In this document: piece by piece, positions 43,251 to 52,077 of the stretch
Layout of the letters: each line of letters opens with the position of its first letter
Position numbering within the stretch: the first letter of the stretch is position 1
Assembly: GCA_963678585.2 (NCBI GenBank)
Contig: CAXXGA010000003.1
Coordinates: 433,936-497,935, forward strand
From: Breoghania sp963678585
GTDB lineage: Bacteria > Pseudomonadota > Alphaproteobacteria > Rhizobiales > Stappiaceae
Reading direction: 5' to 3'
Length of the DNA stretch: 64,000 nt
Translations under genes and position numbers: made by a program
Notes under the pieces: generated by a model
Databases searched by the model: none
Seen by the model: the letters and a program-made list of their open reading frames with translations, nothing else
Told to the model about the DNA's origin: nothing

Positions 43251-44240
43251 ATGGCAGTACTTGTGACGGGTGGCGCCGGCTATATCGGCAGCCACATGGT
43301 TGTGAACCTTGTTGAGGCGGGCGAAGAGGTCATCGTTCTCGACAATCTTTCAACCGGCTTCGAATGGGCGGTCGCAGGGGCGGCCCGGCTGGTCGTCGGC
43401 GATCTGGCCGATACGGACCTCGTGTCGCAGGTGCTCCAGGAGGGGGTGGATGCGGTCATCCATTTCGCCGGATCCGTGATCGTGCCGGAATCGGTCGCCG
43501 ATCCGCTCAAATATTATCGCAACAACACGTCCAACACGCGCGGCCTGATCGAGGCTTGCGTGAAGGCGGGCGTAAAGAATTTCATCTTCTCATCCACGGC
43601 TGCGGTTTATGGCGATCCGCAAACGGTGCCAGTTGCCGAGACCGCGCCGTTGTGCCCCCTCTCGCCCTACGGCTCGTCCAAGCTCATGAGCGAGATCATG
43701 CTGGCGGACGCCGCCGCCGCCCATGACTTCACCTATACGGCGCTGCGCTATTTCAACGTGGCGGGGGCCGATCCGGAAGGACGGACCGGGCAATCCACCG
43801 CGAATGCGACCCATCTGATCAAGGTCGCCTGCGAGGCAGCTCTGGGCAAGCGGGCGCGGCTTTCGATCTTCGGGACGGATTACGATACGCCGGATGGCAC
43901 GGGCGTACGCGACTTCATCCATGTTGCCGATCTGGTGGAAGCGCATCGTCTGGCATTGAGCCGGTTGCGTGCAGGGGGCCCCAGCGTCGTGCTGAATTGC
44001 GGGTATGGTGAGGGCTATTCCGTGCGGCAGGTTATCGACGCCGTTCGTCGCGTGTCGGGGAACGATTTCGAGGTTCTGGAAGAGCCGCGTCGCGCTGGCG
44101 ATTCCTCAAAGGTCGTTGCGCTTGCCGACGCGGTGCGTCGCGAACTTGGCTGGGTCCCGCGCTACGATGATCTCGATATCATCGTGACCCATGCCCTTGC
44201 ATGGGAGAAGCATCTGTCGCTGCGAAACAAACGCGGCTGA
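43251..44240 (+). CDS. galE: UDP-glucose 4-epimerase
   Basis: Interconverts UDP-glucose and UDP-galactose. Extended short-chain dehydrogenase of 329 residues. NAD-binding TGGAGYIGSH is at residues 5-14, the SSTAAVYG serine region and the catalytic YxxxK (PYGSSK) follow, then RYFNVAGADP and GVRDFIHVADLVEAH. The ATG at 43251 follows GAGGGAATGAA. Confidence 0.97.
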   Translation: MAVLVTGGAGYIGSHMVVNLVEAGEEVIVLDNLSTGFEWAVAGAARLVVGDLADTDLVSQVLQEGVDAVIHFAGSVIVPESVADPLKYYRNNTSNTRGLIEACVKAGVKNFIFSSTAAVYGDPQTVPVAETAPLCPLSPYGSSKLMSEIMLADAAAAHDFTYTALRYFNVAGADPEGRTGQSTANATHLIKVACEAALGKRARLSIFGTDYDTPDGTGVRDFIHVADLVEAHRLALSRLRAGGPSVVLNCGYGEGYSVRQVIDAVRRVSGNDFEVLEEPRRAGDSSKVVALADAVRRELGWVPRYDDLDIIVTHALAWEKHLSLRNKRG

Positions 44241-44394
44241 GGCAGGCTAGGCGTGCCTCCTCATGTTCTTTTCTACGTGCGATTGCGGGTATGAAGGCTT
44301 GAAAGTGACTCCCGCCAGAGCTTACGGTTTCGGTTTACGGTAGGTCTGCGCCTCGGAGGCCTTCCCGGCTCAAAAATATTGGAGCGAGATTGTC

Positions 44395-45264
44395 TTGACG
44401 CTCGAAAAGACGGAAGTCCCCCATGCCTCTGCGCCCGGTCGCACGCGAGGGGAAATTGCCGGAAAACTCGATATGGCTGCGCTTGTCGATGTCGCGATTG
44501 CCGCCGGCGCGGCCATCATGGACATCTACAAGGAAGCGATCGACGTTACCGAGAAAGGGGACGGATCGCCTGTCACCAAGGCCGACACGGAAGCCGAGGC
44601 GATCATTCTGAAAGGGCTTGCCCGGCATATGCCGGAGGTGCCGGTGGTTGCGGAAGAGGCTGTCTCCGCCGGTCGCGTGCCACCGCCCAGCGACGCTTTC
44701 TTTCTTGTCGATCCTCTGGACGGCACCCGGGAGTTCATTTCCCGCAACGGCGAATTCACGGTGAATATCGGTCTCGTCGAAGACGGTGCGCCGGTGGCAG
44801 GCGTGGTCTACGCCCCGGCGCTGGGCGAGATCTTCTGGGGTGTCTGTGACAAGGGGGCCTGGCGGGCCGGCGTTGCGGACAATGTTTGCGGAAAGGCGGA
44901 GCCGATTTCGGTGCGCCGGGCGCCGGAGGCCGGGCTGACGGTTCTGGCGAGCCGGTCGCATATGAGCCAGCAGACAGCTACCTACATCGACAAGCTGACG
45001 GTTGCCGAGCTGAAGTCTGCCGGGTCTTCACTGAAGTTCTGCCGTGTCGCGGAAGGTTCCGCCGATCTCTATCCGCGTTTCGGGCGCACGATGGAGTGGG
45101 ATACGGCAGCGGCCGATGCGGTTCTGCGTGCCGCGGGCGGCGTGGTTGTCACCGAGGACGGCGTACCGCTCAGCTACGGCAAGCGCAATCAGCCGCATGA
45201 CAGCGACTTCGCAAATCCATACTTCATTGCCGCCGGGGACCGGGAAATTGTTTCTTCGTCATGA
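44395..45264 (+). CDS. cysQ: 3'(2'),5'-bisphosphate nucleotidase CysQ
   Basis: Magnesium-dependent phosphatase that removes PAP/PAPS, placed directly before the sulfate-activation genes cysD and cysNC. It has 289 residues from the TTG at 44395 (GGAG nine bases upstream), or 263 from the ATG at 44473, which is nearer the family norm. Inositol-monophosphatase-family motifs: DGSPVTKADTEAE, VVAEEA, the metal site VDPLDGTREFI, and MEWDTAAADAVLRAAGG. Confidence 0.94.
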   Translation: MTLEKTEVPHASAPGRTRGEIAGKLDMAALVDVAIAAGAAIMDIYKEAIDVTEKGDGSPVTKADTEAEAIILKGLARHMPEVPVVAEEAVSAGRVPPPSDAFFLVDPLDGTREFISRNGEFTVNIGLVEDGAPVAGVVYAPALGEIFWGVCDKGAWRAGVADNVCGKAEPISVRRAPEAGLTVLASRSHMSQQTATYIDKLTVAELKSAGSSLKFCRVAEGSADLYPRFGRTMEWDTAAADAVLRAAGGVVVTEDGVPLSYGKRNQPHDSDFANPYFIAAGDREIVSSS

Positions 45265-45415
45265 GGCAGGGGGGCGTCAGTATCCTTTGATGCAGGTCTG
45301 ATGGTCACTAGAATTACGAATTGAACGTTGTAGCCAAGTGTTGTCTGCCGGTGCTCCGGCTCTCGCCCCGTCCTCATCCTCAAGAGAGGGGCCAAGAAAA
45401 CAGGTTCGTTAGTCC

Positions 45416-46324
45416 GTGTCGGTTGATCGCAATTCGCATTTGAAGCGTCTTGAAAACGAAAGCATACAGATCATGCGGGAAGTGGCGGCAGAGTTCCGCA
45501 ACCCGGTGATGCTCTATTCCATCGGCAAGGATTCCAGCGTCATGCTGCATCTTGCCATGAAGGCTTTCTATCCGTCGAAGCCACCGTTTCCCCTTCTTCA
45601 CGTGGATACGACGTGGAAGTTCCGCGAAATGATTTCGTTTCGCGACGACACGGTGAAGCGTCTGGGGCTGGACCTGATCGTTCACACCAATCCGCAAGGA
45701 TTGGCGGACAACGTCAACCCGTTCGATCACGGCTCGTCCTTCTATACGCATGTGATGAAGACGGAAGCGCTGAAGCAGGCGCTGGACGCGCATGGTTTCG
45801 ATGCGGCCTTCGGTGGTGCGCGGCGCGATGAGGAAAAGAGCCGCGCGAAGGAGCGCGTCTTCTCGTTCCGCTCCGCGACCCATGGCTGGGATCCGAAAAA
45901 CCAGCGTCCCGAGCTTTGGCGTCTCTATAACGGGCGTGTCGCCAAGGGCGAATCCATTCGCGCTTTTCCGCTGTCCAACTGGACCGAGCTTGATATCTGG
46001 CAGTACATCCTGGCGGAGAACATCCCCATCGTTCCGCTCTATTACGCGGCGCGGCGGCCGGTCGTCGAGCGTGACGGCATGCTGATCATGGTCGATGACG
46101 AGCGGTTGCCGATGAACGCGGGCGAGGTCGCGAAGGAGCGCATGGTCCGCTTCCGCACGCTCGGCTGCTACCCGCTGACGGGTGCCATCGAATCGGAAGC
46201 CTCCACCTTGCCGGAAATCGTCTCCGAGATGCTGATTGCACGCTCGTCGGAACGCTCCGGTCGTCTGATCGATCACGACGAAGCGGCCTCCATGGAAAAG
46301 AAGAAGCGCGAGGGGTATTTCTGA
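45416..46324 (+). CDS. cysD: Sulfate adenylyltransferase subunit 2
   Basis: ATP-sulfurylase catalytic subunit that forms adenylyl sulfate, driven by the GTPase CysN. It has 302 residues, the same as E. coli CysD. PP-loop YSIGKDSSVMLHLA, HVDTTWKFREM, FGGARRDEEKSRAKERVFS and the C-terminal RSSERSGRLIDHDEAASMEKKKREGYF-type ending (shortened here as SMEKKKREGYF) are diagnostic. GTG start. The stop overlaps the cysNC start by one base. Confidence 0.96.
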   Translation: MSVDRNSHLKRLENESIQIMREVAAEFRNPVMLYSIGKDSSVMLHLAMKAFYPSKPPFPLLHVDTTWKFREMISFRDDTVKRLGLDLIVHTNPQGLADNVNPFDHGSSFYTHVMKTEALKQALDAHGFDAAFGGARRDEEKSRAKERVFSFRSATHGWDPKNQRPELWRLYNGRVAKGESIRAFPLSNWTELDIWQYILAENIPIVPLYYAARRPVVERDGMLIMVDDERLPMNAGEVAKERMVRFRTLGCYPLTGAIESEASTLPEIVSEMLIARSSERSGRLIDHDEAASMEKKKREGYF

Positions 46325-48234
46325 TGGCGGCGCTCGACACCATCGCGGCGGCGGAGCCGGAAGCCTTTGCCGAATTCATCGCAGGCCAGGAAACCAAGGG
46401 CCTGCTGCGCTTTCTCACCTGCGGCTCGGTCGATGACGGCAAGTCCACGCTGATCGGGCGGCTTCTTTACGATTCCAAGCTGCTTTTTGAGGATCAGCTC
46501 GCCTCTTTGAAAAAGGATTCCGCCAAGCACGGCACCGTGGGCGAAGATATCGACTTCGCCCTGCTGGTGGACGGACTGGAGGCGGAGCGCGAGCAGGGCA
46601 TCACCATCGACGTCGCCTATCGCTTCTTCGCGACGGAGGCGCGCAAGTTCATCGTGGCCGATACGCCGGGCCACGAGCAGTACACCCGCAACATGGCGAC
46701 GGGCGCTTCGACCGCCGATCTTGCCGTGTTGCTGGTCGATGCGCGTCATGGGATTCAGGCCCAGACGCGCCGCCATGCCTTCATCGCCTCGCTGCTCGGC
46801 ATCCGCAACGTGGTGCTGGCCGTCAACAAGATCGATCTGGTTGAGTTCAGTCAGGATCGCTTTGAAGAAATCCGGGACGAGTTCTCGCATTTCGCGGCGT
46901 CCTTCGATTTCGACAGCCTCGTGGCCGTGCCGATCTCCGCACGTTTCGGCGACAACGTCACCAAACGCAGCGAAAACACGCCCTGGTATTCCGGTCTGAC
47001 GCTGATCGAGCATCTGGAGACGGTGGAAGTTGCCGATGATCTCGACCGGCGGCCGTTCCGCATGTCGGTCCAGTGGGTGAACCGTCCCAATCTCGATTTC
47101 CGCGGCTATTCCGGCACGATTGCTTCCGGCGTGGTACGCCCGGGCGATGAGGTGGTGGTTGCCGAATCGGGCAAGACCAGCCGCATCGAGCGTATCGTCA
47201 CGATGGACGGGGATCTGGACGAGGGGCATGCGGGCGAGGCGGTAACGCTGACGCTTGCCGATGAGATCGACATTTCCCGCGGCGACATCATCGCCGCGGC
47301 CGCGAGCCGACCGGAAGTCTCCGACCAGTTCGCCGCCCACATTATCTGGATGACGGACAAGTCGCTCTATCCGGGGCGGCCTTACCTGCTGAAGTCCGGT
47401 TCGCGCACGGTCACCGCGACGGTGAGCGAGCTGAAGCATCGCATCGACATCAATTCCTTCGAGCATCTGGCCGCCAAGAAGCTCGACCTCAACGAGGTCG
47501 CCTTCTGCAATCTGTCGCTGTCTGCGCCGATTGCCTTCGATCCGTATGAAACGAACCACGATACCGGCTCCTTCATCCTGATCGACCGGCTGACCAATGC
47601 GACCGTGGCGGCGGGCATGATTTGGTTCGGCCTGCGCCGCGCCACGAACATTCACTGGCAGGCGCTGGATGTGGACAAGAACGCGCGTGCGGGTTTGAAG
47701 GGGCAGAAACCGGCGGTGCTCTGGTTCACCGGGTTTTCCGGCTCGGGCAAGTCGACGGTCGCCAATGCGGTCGAGCGCAAGCTTCTGGCTTCGGGCAACC
47801 ACACCTATCTGCTCGATGGCGACAATGTTCGCCACGGCCTCAACCGCGATCTCGGCTTTACCGATGCAGACCGGGTGGAGAACATCCGCCGTGTGGCGGA
47901 AACGGCGAAGCTCTTCGTCGATTCCGGCACGATCGTGCTGGTGTCCTTCATCTCGCCGTTCAAGTCGGAACGCCGCATGGCGCGCGAACTGGTGGAAGAG
48001 GGTGAGTTCATCGAGGTCTTCGTGGATACGCCGCTTGCCGAATGTCAGCGGCGCGATCCCAAGGGGCTCTACCAGAAGGCCGCCGAAGGCAAGATCAAGA
48101 ACTTCACCGGCATCGACTCGCCCTATGAAGCGCCGGAGAACGCCGAGATCCGCCTCGATACAACCGGGGCCGACCCGGAGGCGCTGGCCGACACGATCAT
48201 CGAGGAACTGAAGGCGCGCGGCATCATCAGCTAG
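46324..48234 (+). CDS. cysNC: Bifunctional sulfate adenylyltransferase subunit 1/adenylylsulfate kinase (CysN-CysC)
   Basis: Fusion of the ATP-sulfurylase GTPase with APS kinase, as in rhizobial NodQ/CysNC, 636 residues. The CysN part (about 1-450) has GSVDDGKSTLIGRLLYD, DTPGHEQYTRNM and VNKIDLV. The CysC part (about 455-636) has the P-loop GFSGSGKSTVANA, DGDNVRHGLNRDLGF, SFISPF and GLYQKAAEGKIKNFTG. It produces PAPS from APS in sulfate assimilation or sulfation. Translational coupling with cysD is likely. There is no nod gene nearby, so a housekeeping role is favoured. Confidence 0.97.
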   Translation: MAALDTIAAAEPEAFAEFIAGQETKGLLRFLTCGSVDDGKSTLIGRLLYDSKLLFEDQLASLKKDSAKHGTVGEDIDFALLVDGLEAEREQGITIDVAYRFFATEARKFIVADTPGHEQYTRNMATGASTADLAVLLVDARHGIQAQTRRHAFIASLLGIRNVVLAVNKIDLVEFSQDRFEEIRDEFSHFAASFDFDSLVAVPISARFGDNVTKRSENTPWYSGLTLIEHLETVEVADDLDRRPFRMSVQWVNRPNLDFRGYSGTIASGVVRPGDEVVVAESGKTSRIERIVTMDGDLDEGHAGEAVTLTLADEIDISRGDIIAAAASRPEVSDQFAAHIIWMTDKSLYPGRPYLLKSGSRTVTATVSELKHRIDINSFEHLAAKKLDLNEVAFCNLSLSAPIAFDPYETNHDTGSFILIDRLTNATVAAGMIWFGLRRATNIHWQALDVDKNARAGLKGQKPAVLWFTGFSGSGKSTVANAVERKLLASGNHTYLLDGDNVRHGLNRDLGFTDADRVENIRRVAETAKLFVDSGTIVLVSFISPFKSERRMARELVEEGEFIEVFVDTPLAECQRRDPKGLYQKAAEGKIKNFTGIDSPYEAPENAEIRLDTTGADPEALADTIIEELKARGIIS

Positions 48235-48264
48235 CCGCGCGCTTCATTCAGAACCGAACGAATA

Positions 48265-49089
48265 TCAGACCGCCGGATCGATGGGTCCGGCGGTCATTTC
48301 GTGTCTGCGCCGGGCATGGGCGTAGGCGACGGTGATCACCGAGAGAAGCAGGACGGTGATGATGATCTGCTCCAGCCCCTTCAGCATTATGAACTGAAGA
48401 CCGACGAGTATTTGCGGTAGCTCCGAGCCGATACCTGCAATCAGAAATGTGATGGCAAAATCGAGCACCATGAACGGGATGATCAGACAGATGGTCGCGA
48501 AGGCCATTGGCCAACCCAAGCCCTTGCCGAAGCGGTCTGCGCGGAAAGGTCCCATCGGCTCGTCCACCGCAGCTGCGGGCAACATGAGCCCGACCCGCAT
48601 AAGAACTGGAGAAACCAGGACGAAACCGATGAGCGCAAAGGCAGGCACCGGAGGCATGAAGCTCCAGTCGAACGGGAGGCCGGAAATCATCCATGTGACG
48701 ACCAAAGCAAGGAATGCAATTCCCGCTACGACGAGCACCATCAAGAGGGCGAGCAGCAGCGAATAGAGGAAATAACGAAATTCCGGTCGGCCGAATCGCA
48801 GATGAATCATGGCGGGGCGTTCGCCCAACAACGCAAAGCGATGCCAGGCAACGGCGATGGAGGAGGAGGCGATTAGTTGTAAGACGATGCTGACGGTCAT
48901 GACGAACCAGAACTGCCCCGGGTTCTGCCTGGCCATCTGCTGGATCGTGGCCTGATTGCCGAACCCGGCCATCTGGTGGGTGATATTTAAAAGAATCAGC
49001 ACCACCGTCCATGCGCCCGCAGCCTTGATGAGATTGTCGAAGTTGGTCAGGCAGAGCTGAACGCTCCCCTTCAGAATGGCTTTGAACAT
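48265..49089 (-). CDS. Multi-pass membrane protein of unknown function
   Basis: Unrecognised inner-membrane protein of 274 residues with about six hydrophobic segments (for example AWTVVLILLNITHQM, LLLALLMVLVVAGIAFLALVVTWM, FALIGFVLVSPVLMRVGLMLP). It has no catalytic motif and a basic C-terminal end (AYAHARRRHEM). ATG 49089 has GGGGGA upstream; the frame continues to 49284 without support. A perfect hairpin (GACCGCCGGA/TCCGGCGGTC, 48268-48295) lies in its last codons and may terminate cysNC. Confidence 0.8.
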   Translation of the reverse strand: MFKAILKGSVQLCLTNFDNLIKAAGAWTVVLILLNITHQMAGFGNQATIQQMARQNPGQFWFVMTVSIVLQLIASSSIAVAWHRFALLGERPAMIHLRFGRPEFRYFLYSLLLALLMVLVVAGIAFLALVVTWMISGLPFDWSFMPPVPAFALIGFVLVSPVLMRVGLMLPAAAVDEPMGPFRADRFGKGLGWPMAFATICLIIPFMVLDFAITFLIAGIGSELPQILVGLQFIMLKGLEQIIITVLLLSVITVAYAHARRRHEMTAGPIDPAV

Positions 49090-49301
49090 TGGTCCCCCGA
49101 AATATGGCTTCCTGCCAATGACGGCATCATCGTTGATATTACGGGTTCCGGCAATGGTGTCGGAATACCGCCTTGCGAGCGCGGGGCATCTTGGAACGTG
49201 TGGGCATCCCCTGCGACGAAGGCGCTTTTCCCGCTTGGGGTGATTTCCCTTGCACGGTGCATGTTCTAGCTTGGGGAAGAACACATATCGGGAGAACTTC
49301 C

Positions 49302-49589
49302 ATGCTTTTTGCGCTTCTGTGCACCGACAAACCGGACAGCCTTCAGATCCGGCTCGATACCCGCCCCGACCACCTGGCCTTTCTTGAAAGCCTCGGCGAT
49401 GCGCTGAAATTCGCCGGTCCCTTCCTTGGCGAAGACGGCAAGCCCTGCGGGTCCCTGGTCATGGTGGAGGCCGCCGACAAGGAGGCCGCGCTCGTCATCG
49501 CCGGTAACGATCCTTACGCCAAGGCGGGACTTTTCTCAGCCGTCGAGGCCCGGCCGTGGGTTTGGGCGGTCAAGAACCCGGAGGCCTGA
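49302..49589 (+). CDS. YciI family protein
   Basis: Small ferredoxin-like-fold protein, 95 residues, starting MLFALLCTDKPDSLQIRLDTR. The YciI landmarks are the RpDHLaFL helix (RPDHLAFLESLG), DGKPCGSLVMVEA and DPYAKAGLFSAVEARPW. The biochemical function is not settled; related proteins have dehalogenase or hydrolase-like folds. CGGGAGAA precedes the ATG. The next gene starts three bases after its stop. Confidence 0.93.
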   Translation: MLFALLCTDKPDSLQIRLDTRPDHLAFLESLGDALKFAGPFLGEDGKPCGSLVMVEAADKEAALVIAGNDPYAKAGLFSAVEARPWVWAVKNPEA

Positions 49590-49592
49590 TTG

Positions 49593-50018
49593 ATGGCGTA
49601 TTGGCTCTTCAAGTCCGAACCTTTCAAGTGGTCCTGGGAAATGCAGAAGGCCAAGGGCGAGGAAGGCGAGCAGTGGGACGGCGTGCGCAACTATCAGGCG
49701 CGTAACAACATGCGCGCCATGAAGCTCGGCGACAGAGGCTTCTTCTACCATTCCAACGAGGGCAAGGAGGTCGTCGGCATCGTGGAGGTTTGCGCGGAGG
49801 CGCATCACGACAGCACCACCGACGATCCGCGCTGGGAGTGCGTGGACATCAAGGCCGTGTGCGATGTGCCCAAACCGGTGACGCTGGCCGCCGTCAAGGA
49901 CGAGCCGCGGCTGGCGGAGATGTCGCTGGTCACCTCCATGCGCCTGTCCGTTCAGCCTGTCACCGAAGAAGAATGGAAAATTGTCTGCAAAATGGGTGGA
50001 CTGGAGGAGGTTCCATGA
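49593..50018 (+). CDS. EVE domain protein
   Basis: Protein of 141 residues with a complete EVE domain (PUA-like fold): MAYWLFKSEPFKWSWEM, EQWDGVRNYQARNNMRAM, GDRGFFYHSNEGKEVVGIVEV and SLVTSMRLSVQPV. EVE domains resemble YTH readers and are proposed to recognise modified bases in DNA or RNA; a role here is not established. ATG 49593 is preferred, with GGAGG upstream. Its stop overlaps the next gene's ATG. Confidence 0.94.
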   Translation: MAYWLFKSEPFKWSWEMQKAKGEEGEQWDGVRNYQARNNMRAMKLGDRGFFYHSNEGKEVVGIVEVCAEAHHDSTTDDPRWECVDIKAVCDVPKPVTLAAVKDEPRLAEMSLVTSMRLSVQPVTEEEWKIVCKMGGLEEVP

Positions 50019-50731
50019 GTGGCATTCTGGGAACTATTCGAACGGCAGAAGACCGCCGCGACTTCATTCGCGACAACACCGAAATTCTGACCCCGCCTCT
50101 GGTACCGGAAATGTCTCTGCATCTGGCGACCGAGGTGGTGGAACTGTGGGAGAAGACGGAGGCGGAACTGGAGGACATGGCCCTGCCGCCCCCGTTCTGG
50201 GCGTTTGCGTGGGCCGGGGGGCAGGCGCTGGCGCGCTATGTTCTCGATAATCCGGGTCTGGTCGAAGGCCGCCGGGTGCTCGATTTTGGAGCCGGTTCGG
50301 GAATGGTCGCGATTGCGGCGGCGATGGCGGGCGCAGCGGAAGTAACGGCCGTCGATATCTGCGCCTTCGCGCAGGATGCAATCCTGCTCAATGCGAAGGT
50401 CAACGGCGTCAAGATCGCCCGCGAGACCCGTGATATTCTCGATGAAGACCCGGATGTGGATGTGCTGCTGTGCGGCGATGTCTTCTACGAGCGTCCGCTT
50501 GCCGACAGGTTGCTTGCATGGATCGACCGGGCGCAGGCGCGCGGCGCCACGGTGCTGGTCGGTTGCCCGGGGCGCACTTATCTGCCGAAAGAGCGGCTTG
50601 AGGAAGTTGCGGTCTATTCGGTGCCGGTGACGCGGGTGCTGGAAGACGCTGACATCAAGCGCACGGCGGTTCGTCGCCTCAAGCCATCCGGCGAGACGCA
50701 GGGCGGCGAGACGCAGGGCGACGCGGGTTAG
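50015..50731 (+). CDS. Class I SAM methyltransferase, ETF-beta lysine methyltransferase-like
   Basis: Protein methyltransferase of 238 residues. LPPPFWAFAWAGGQALARY and motif I VLDFGAGSGMVAIAAAMAGA are followed by VTAVDI and the post-II CGDVFYERPL. This layout matches the METTL20/ETFBKMT family, whose alphaproteobacterial member methylates lysines of electron transfer flavoprotein beta. A nicotinamide- or L11-methyltransferase-like role is the alternative. Its ATG overlaps the EVE stop (ATGA). The C-terminus is a GETQGGETQG duplication encoded by a 12-base direct repeat. Confidence 0.83.
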   Translation: MSGILGTIRTAEDRRDFIRDNTEILTPPLVPEMSLHLATEVVELWEKTEAELEDMALPPPFWAFAWAGGQALARYVLDNPGLVEGRRVLDFGAGSGMVAIAAAMAGAAEVTAVDICAFAQDAILLNAKVNGVKIARETRDILDEDPDVDVLLCGDVFYERPLADRLLAWIDRAQARGATVLVGCPGRTYLPKERLEEVAVYSVPVTRVLEDADIKRTAVRRLKPSGETQGGETQGDAG

Positions 50732-50885
50732 GCGAAGCGCAAGGAACGGGCAGGACAGGCCAAAAAAAAGTGCGGCCGCGGGGCTTGCGCCTCATGGCGC
50801 CGCAGCGTGAAATGCGCGCCCTGACGTAGCGTGGGGCCGTTTGCGGCCTGCCGCACGTTTTCCCTGTCCAGTGCCGAGGCCCCAG

Positions 50886-52058
50886 ATGCCGATCATCAAT
50901 CGATTCGCCGAACTCTCTGACGAAATCACCGAATGGCGTCGCGACTTCCATCGCAACCCGGAACTGCTTTACGACACGGTTCGCACGGCGGGCATCGTGG
51001 CGGACAAGCTCGGCGAGTTCGGGATTGACGAGATCGTCACCGGGATCGGGCGCACCGGTGTCGTCGGCGTCATCAAGGGGCGCAACGGAGGGCAGGGCAA
51101 GACCATCGGTCTGCGCGCTGACATGGATGCGTTGCCGATCACCGAGGAAAGCGGCAAGGAATATGCCTCGGGGATGCCGGGCAAGATGCATGCCTGCGGC
51201 CATGACGGACACACCGCGATGCTGCTGGGTGCTGCCAAGTATCTGGCTGAGACCCGCAACTTCGATGGCACCGTGGTTGTGATCTTCCAGCCTGCCGAAG
51301 AAGGCGGCGGCGGCGCGCGCGCGATGATCGACGACGATCTGATGACGCGCTGGCACATCGATGAGGTCTACGGCATGCACAATTATCCGGGCATGCCGGT
51401 CGGCGAGTTCGGAATGTGCGTCGGGCCGATCATGGCGTCCGGCGACAAGTTCGAAATCATCATCACCGGACGTGGCGGGCACGCGGCCAAGCCGCATCTT
51501 GCGATCGATCCCGTAGTGATCGGTTCGCAGCTCGTATTGGCGCTGCAATCCATCGTCTCGCGCAATGCCGATCCGCTCGACTGCGCGGTCTTGTCGGTTA
51601 CCCAGTTTCTTGCGGGCACTGCGTTCAACATCATCCCCGATCGCGTGACCTTGCGGGGGACGGTGCGCACGCTCAGCCCGGCCATGCGTGACCTTGCCGA
51701 GGAGCGGATCCGCGCGCTGGTGGCCTCCATCGTGCCGGGGTTCGGCGCGACTGCCGAAATCCAGTATTGGCGCGACTACCCCGTGACCGTGAACCATGCG
51801 GGTTGCACCGAGTTGGCCGCGGACGTGGCGCGGGCGGTTGCAGGCGAGACGAAAGTGAATGCCGAGATCGAGCCAATGATGGCGAGCGAGGATTTCTCCT
51901 TCATGCTGGAGGAGCGTCCCGGTGCCTATATATTCGTCGGCAACGGCTCCTCCGCCGATCTCCACAATGCGAAATACGACTTCGACGACGGAGCCATCCC
52001 GCATGGCTGCTCGTTCTGGGTCTCGCTCGTTGAAAAGGCGTTGCCGCTGGCGAACTAG
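50886..52058 (+). CDS. M20 family amidohydrolase (hippurate hydrolase-like)
   Basis: Metal-dependent amidohydrolase of 390 residues that cleaves N-acyl amino acids. Metal and catalytic motifs: RRDFHRNPELLYDT, LRADMDALPI, MHACGHDGHTAMLLG, FQPAEEGGGGARAMI, GMHNYPGMPVG and MASEDFSFMLE. The dimerisation (lid) domain spans about residues 185-300. ATG 50886 (MPIINRFAEL) has GAGG upstream; the exact substrate is not predictable. Confidence 0.94.
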   Translation: MPIINRFAELSDEITEWRRDFHRNPELLYDTVRTAGIVADKLGEFGIDEIVTGIGRTGVVGVIKGRNGGQGKTIGLRADMDALPITEESGKEYASGMPGKMHACGHDGHTAMLLGAAKYLAETRNFDGTVVVIFQPAEEGGGGARAMIDDDLMTRWHIDEVYGMHNYPGMPVGEFGMCVGPIMASGDKFEIIITGRGGHAAKPHLAIDPVVIGSQLVLALQSIVSRNADPLDCAVLSVTQFLAGTAFNIIPDRVTLRGTVRTLSPAMRDLAEERIRALVASIVPGFGATAEIQYWRDYPVTVNHAGCTELAADVARAVAGETKVNAEIEPMMASEDFSFMLEERPGAYIFVGNGSSADLHNAKYDFDDGAIPHGCSFWVSLVEKALPLAN

Positions 52059-52077
52059 ATGCGCGGCAAGCCTCGTC

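Noticed and set aside
46324..48234. Symbiotic NodQ rather than housekeeping CysNC
   Set aside because: The architecture is the same, but cysQ and cysD are adjacent and no nodulation genes are present.
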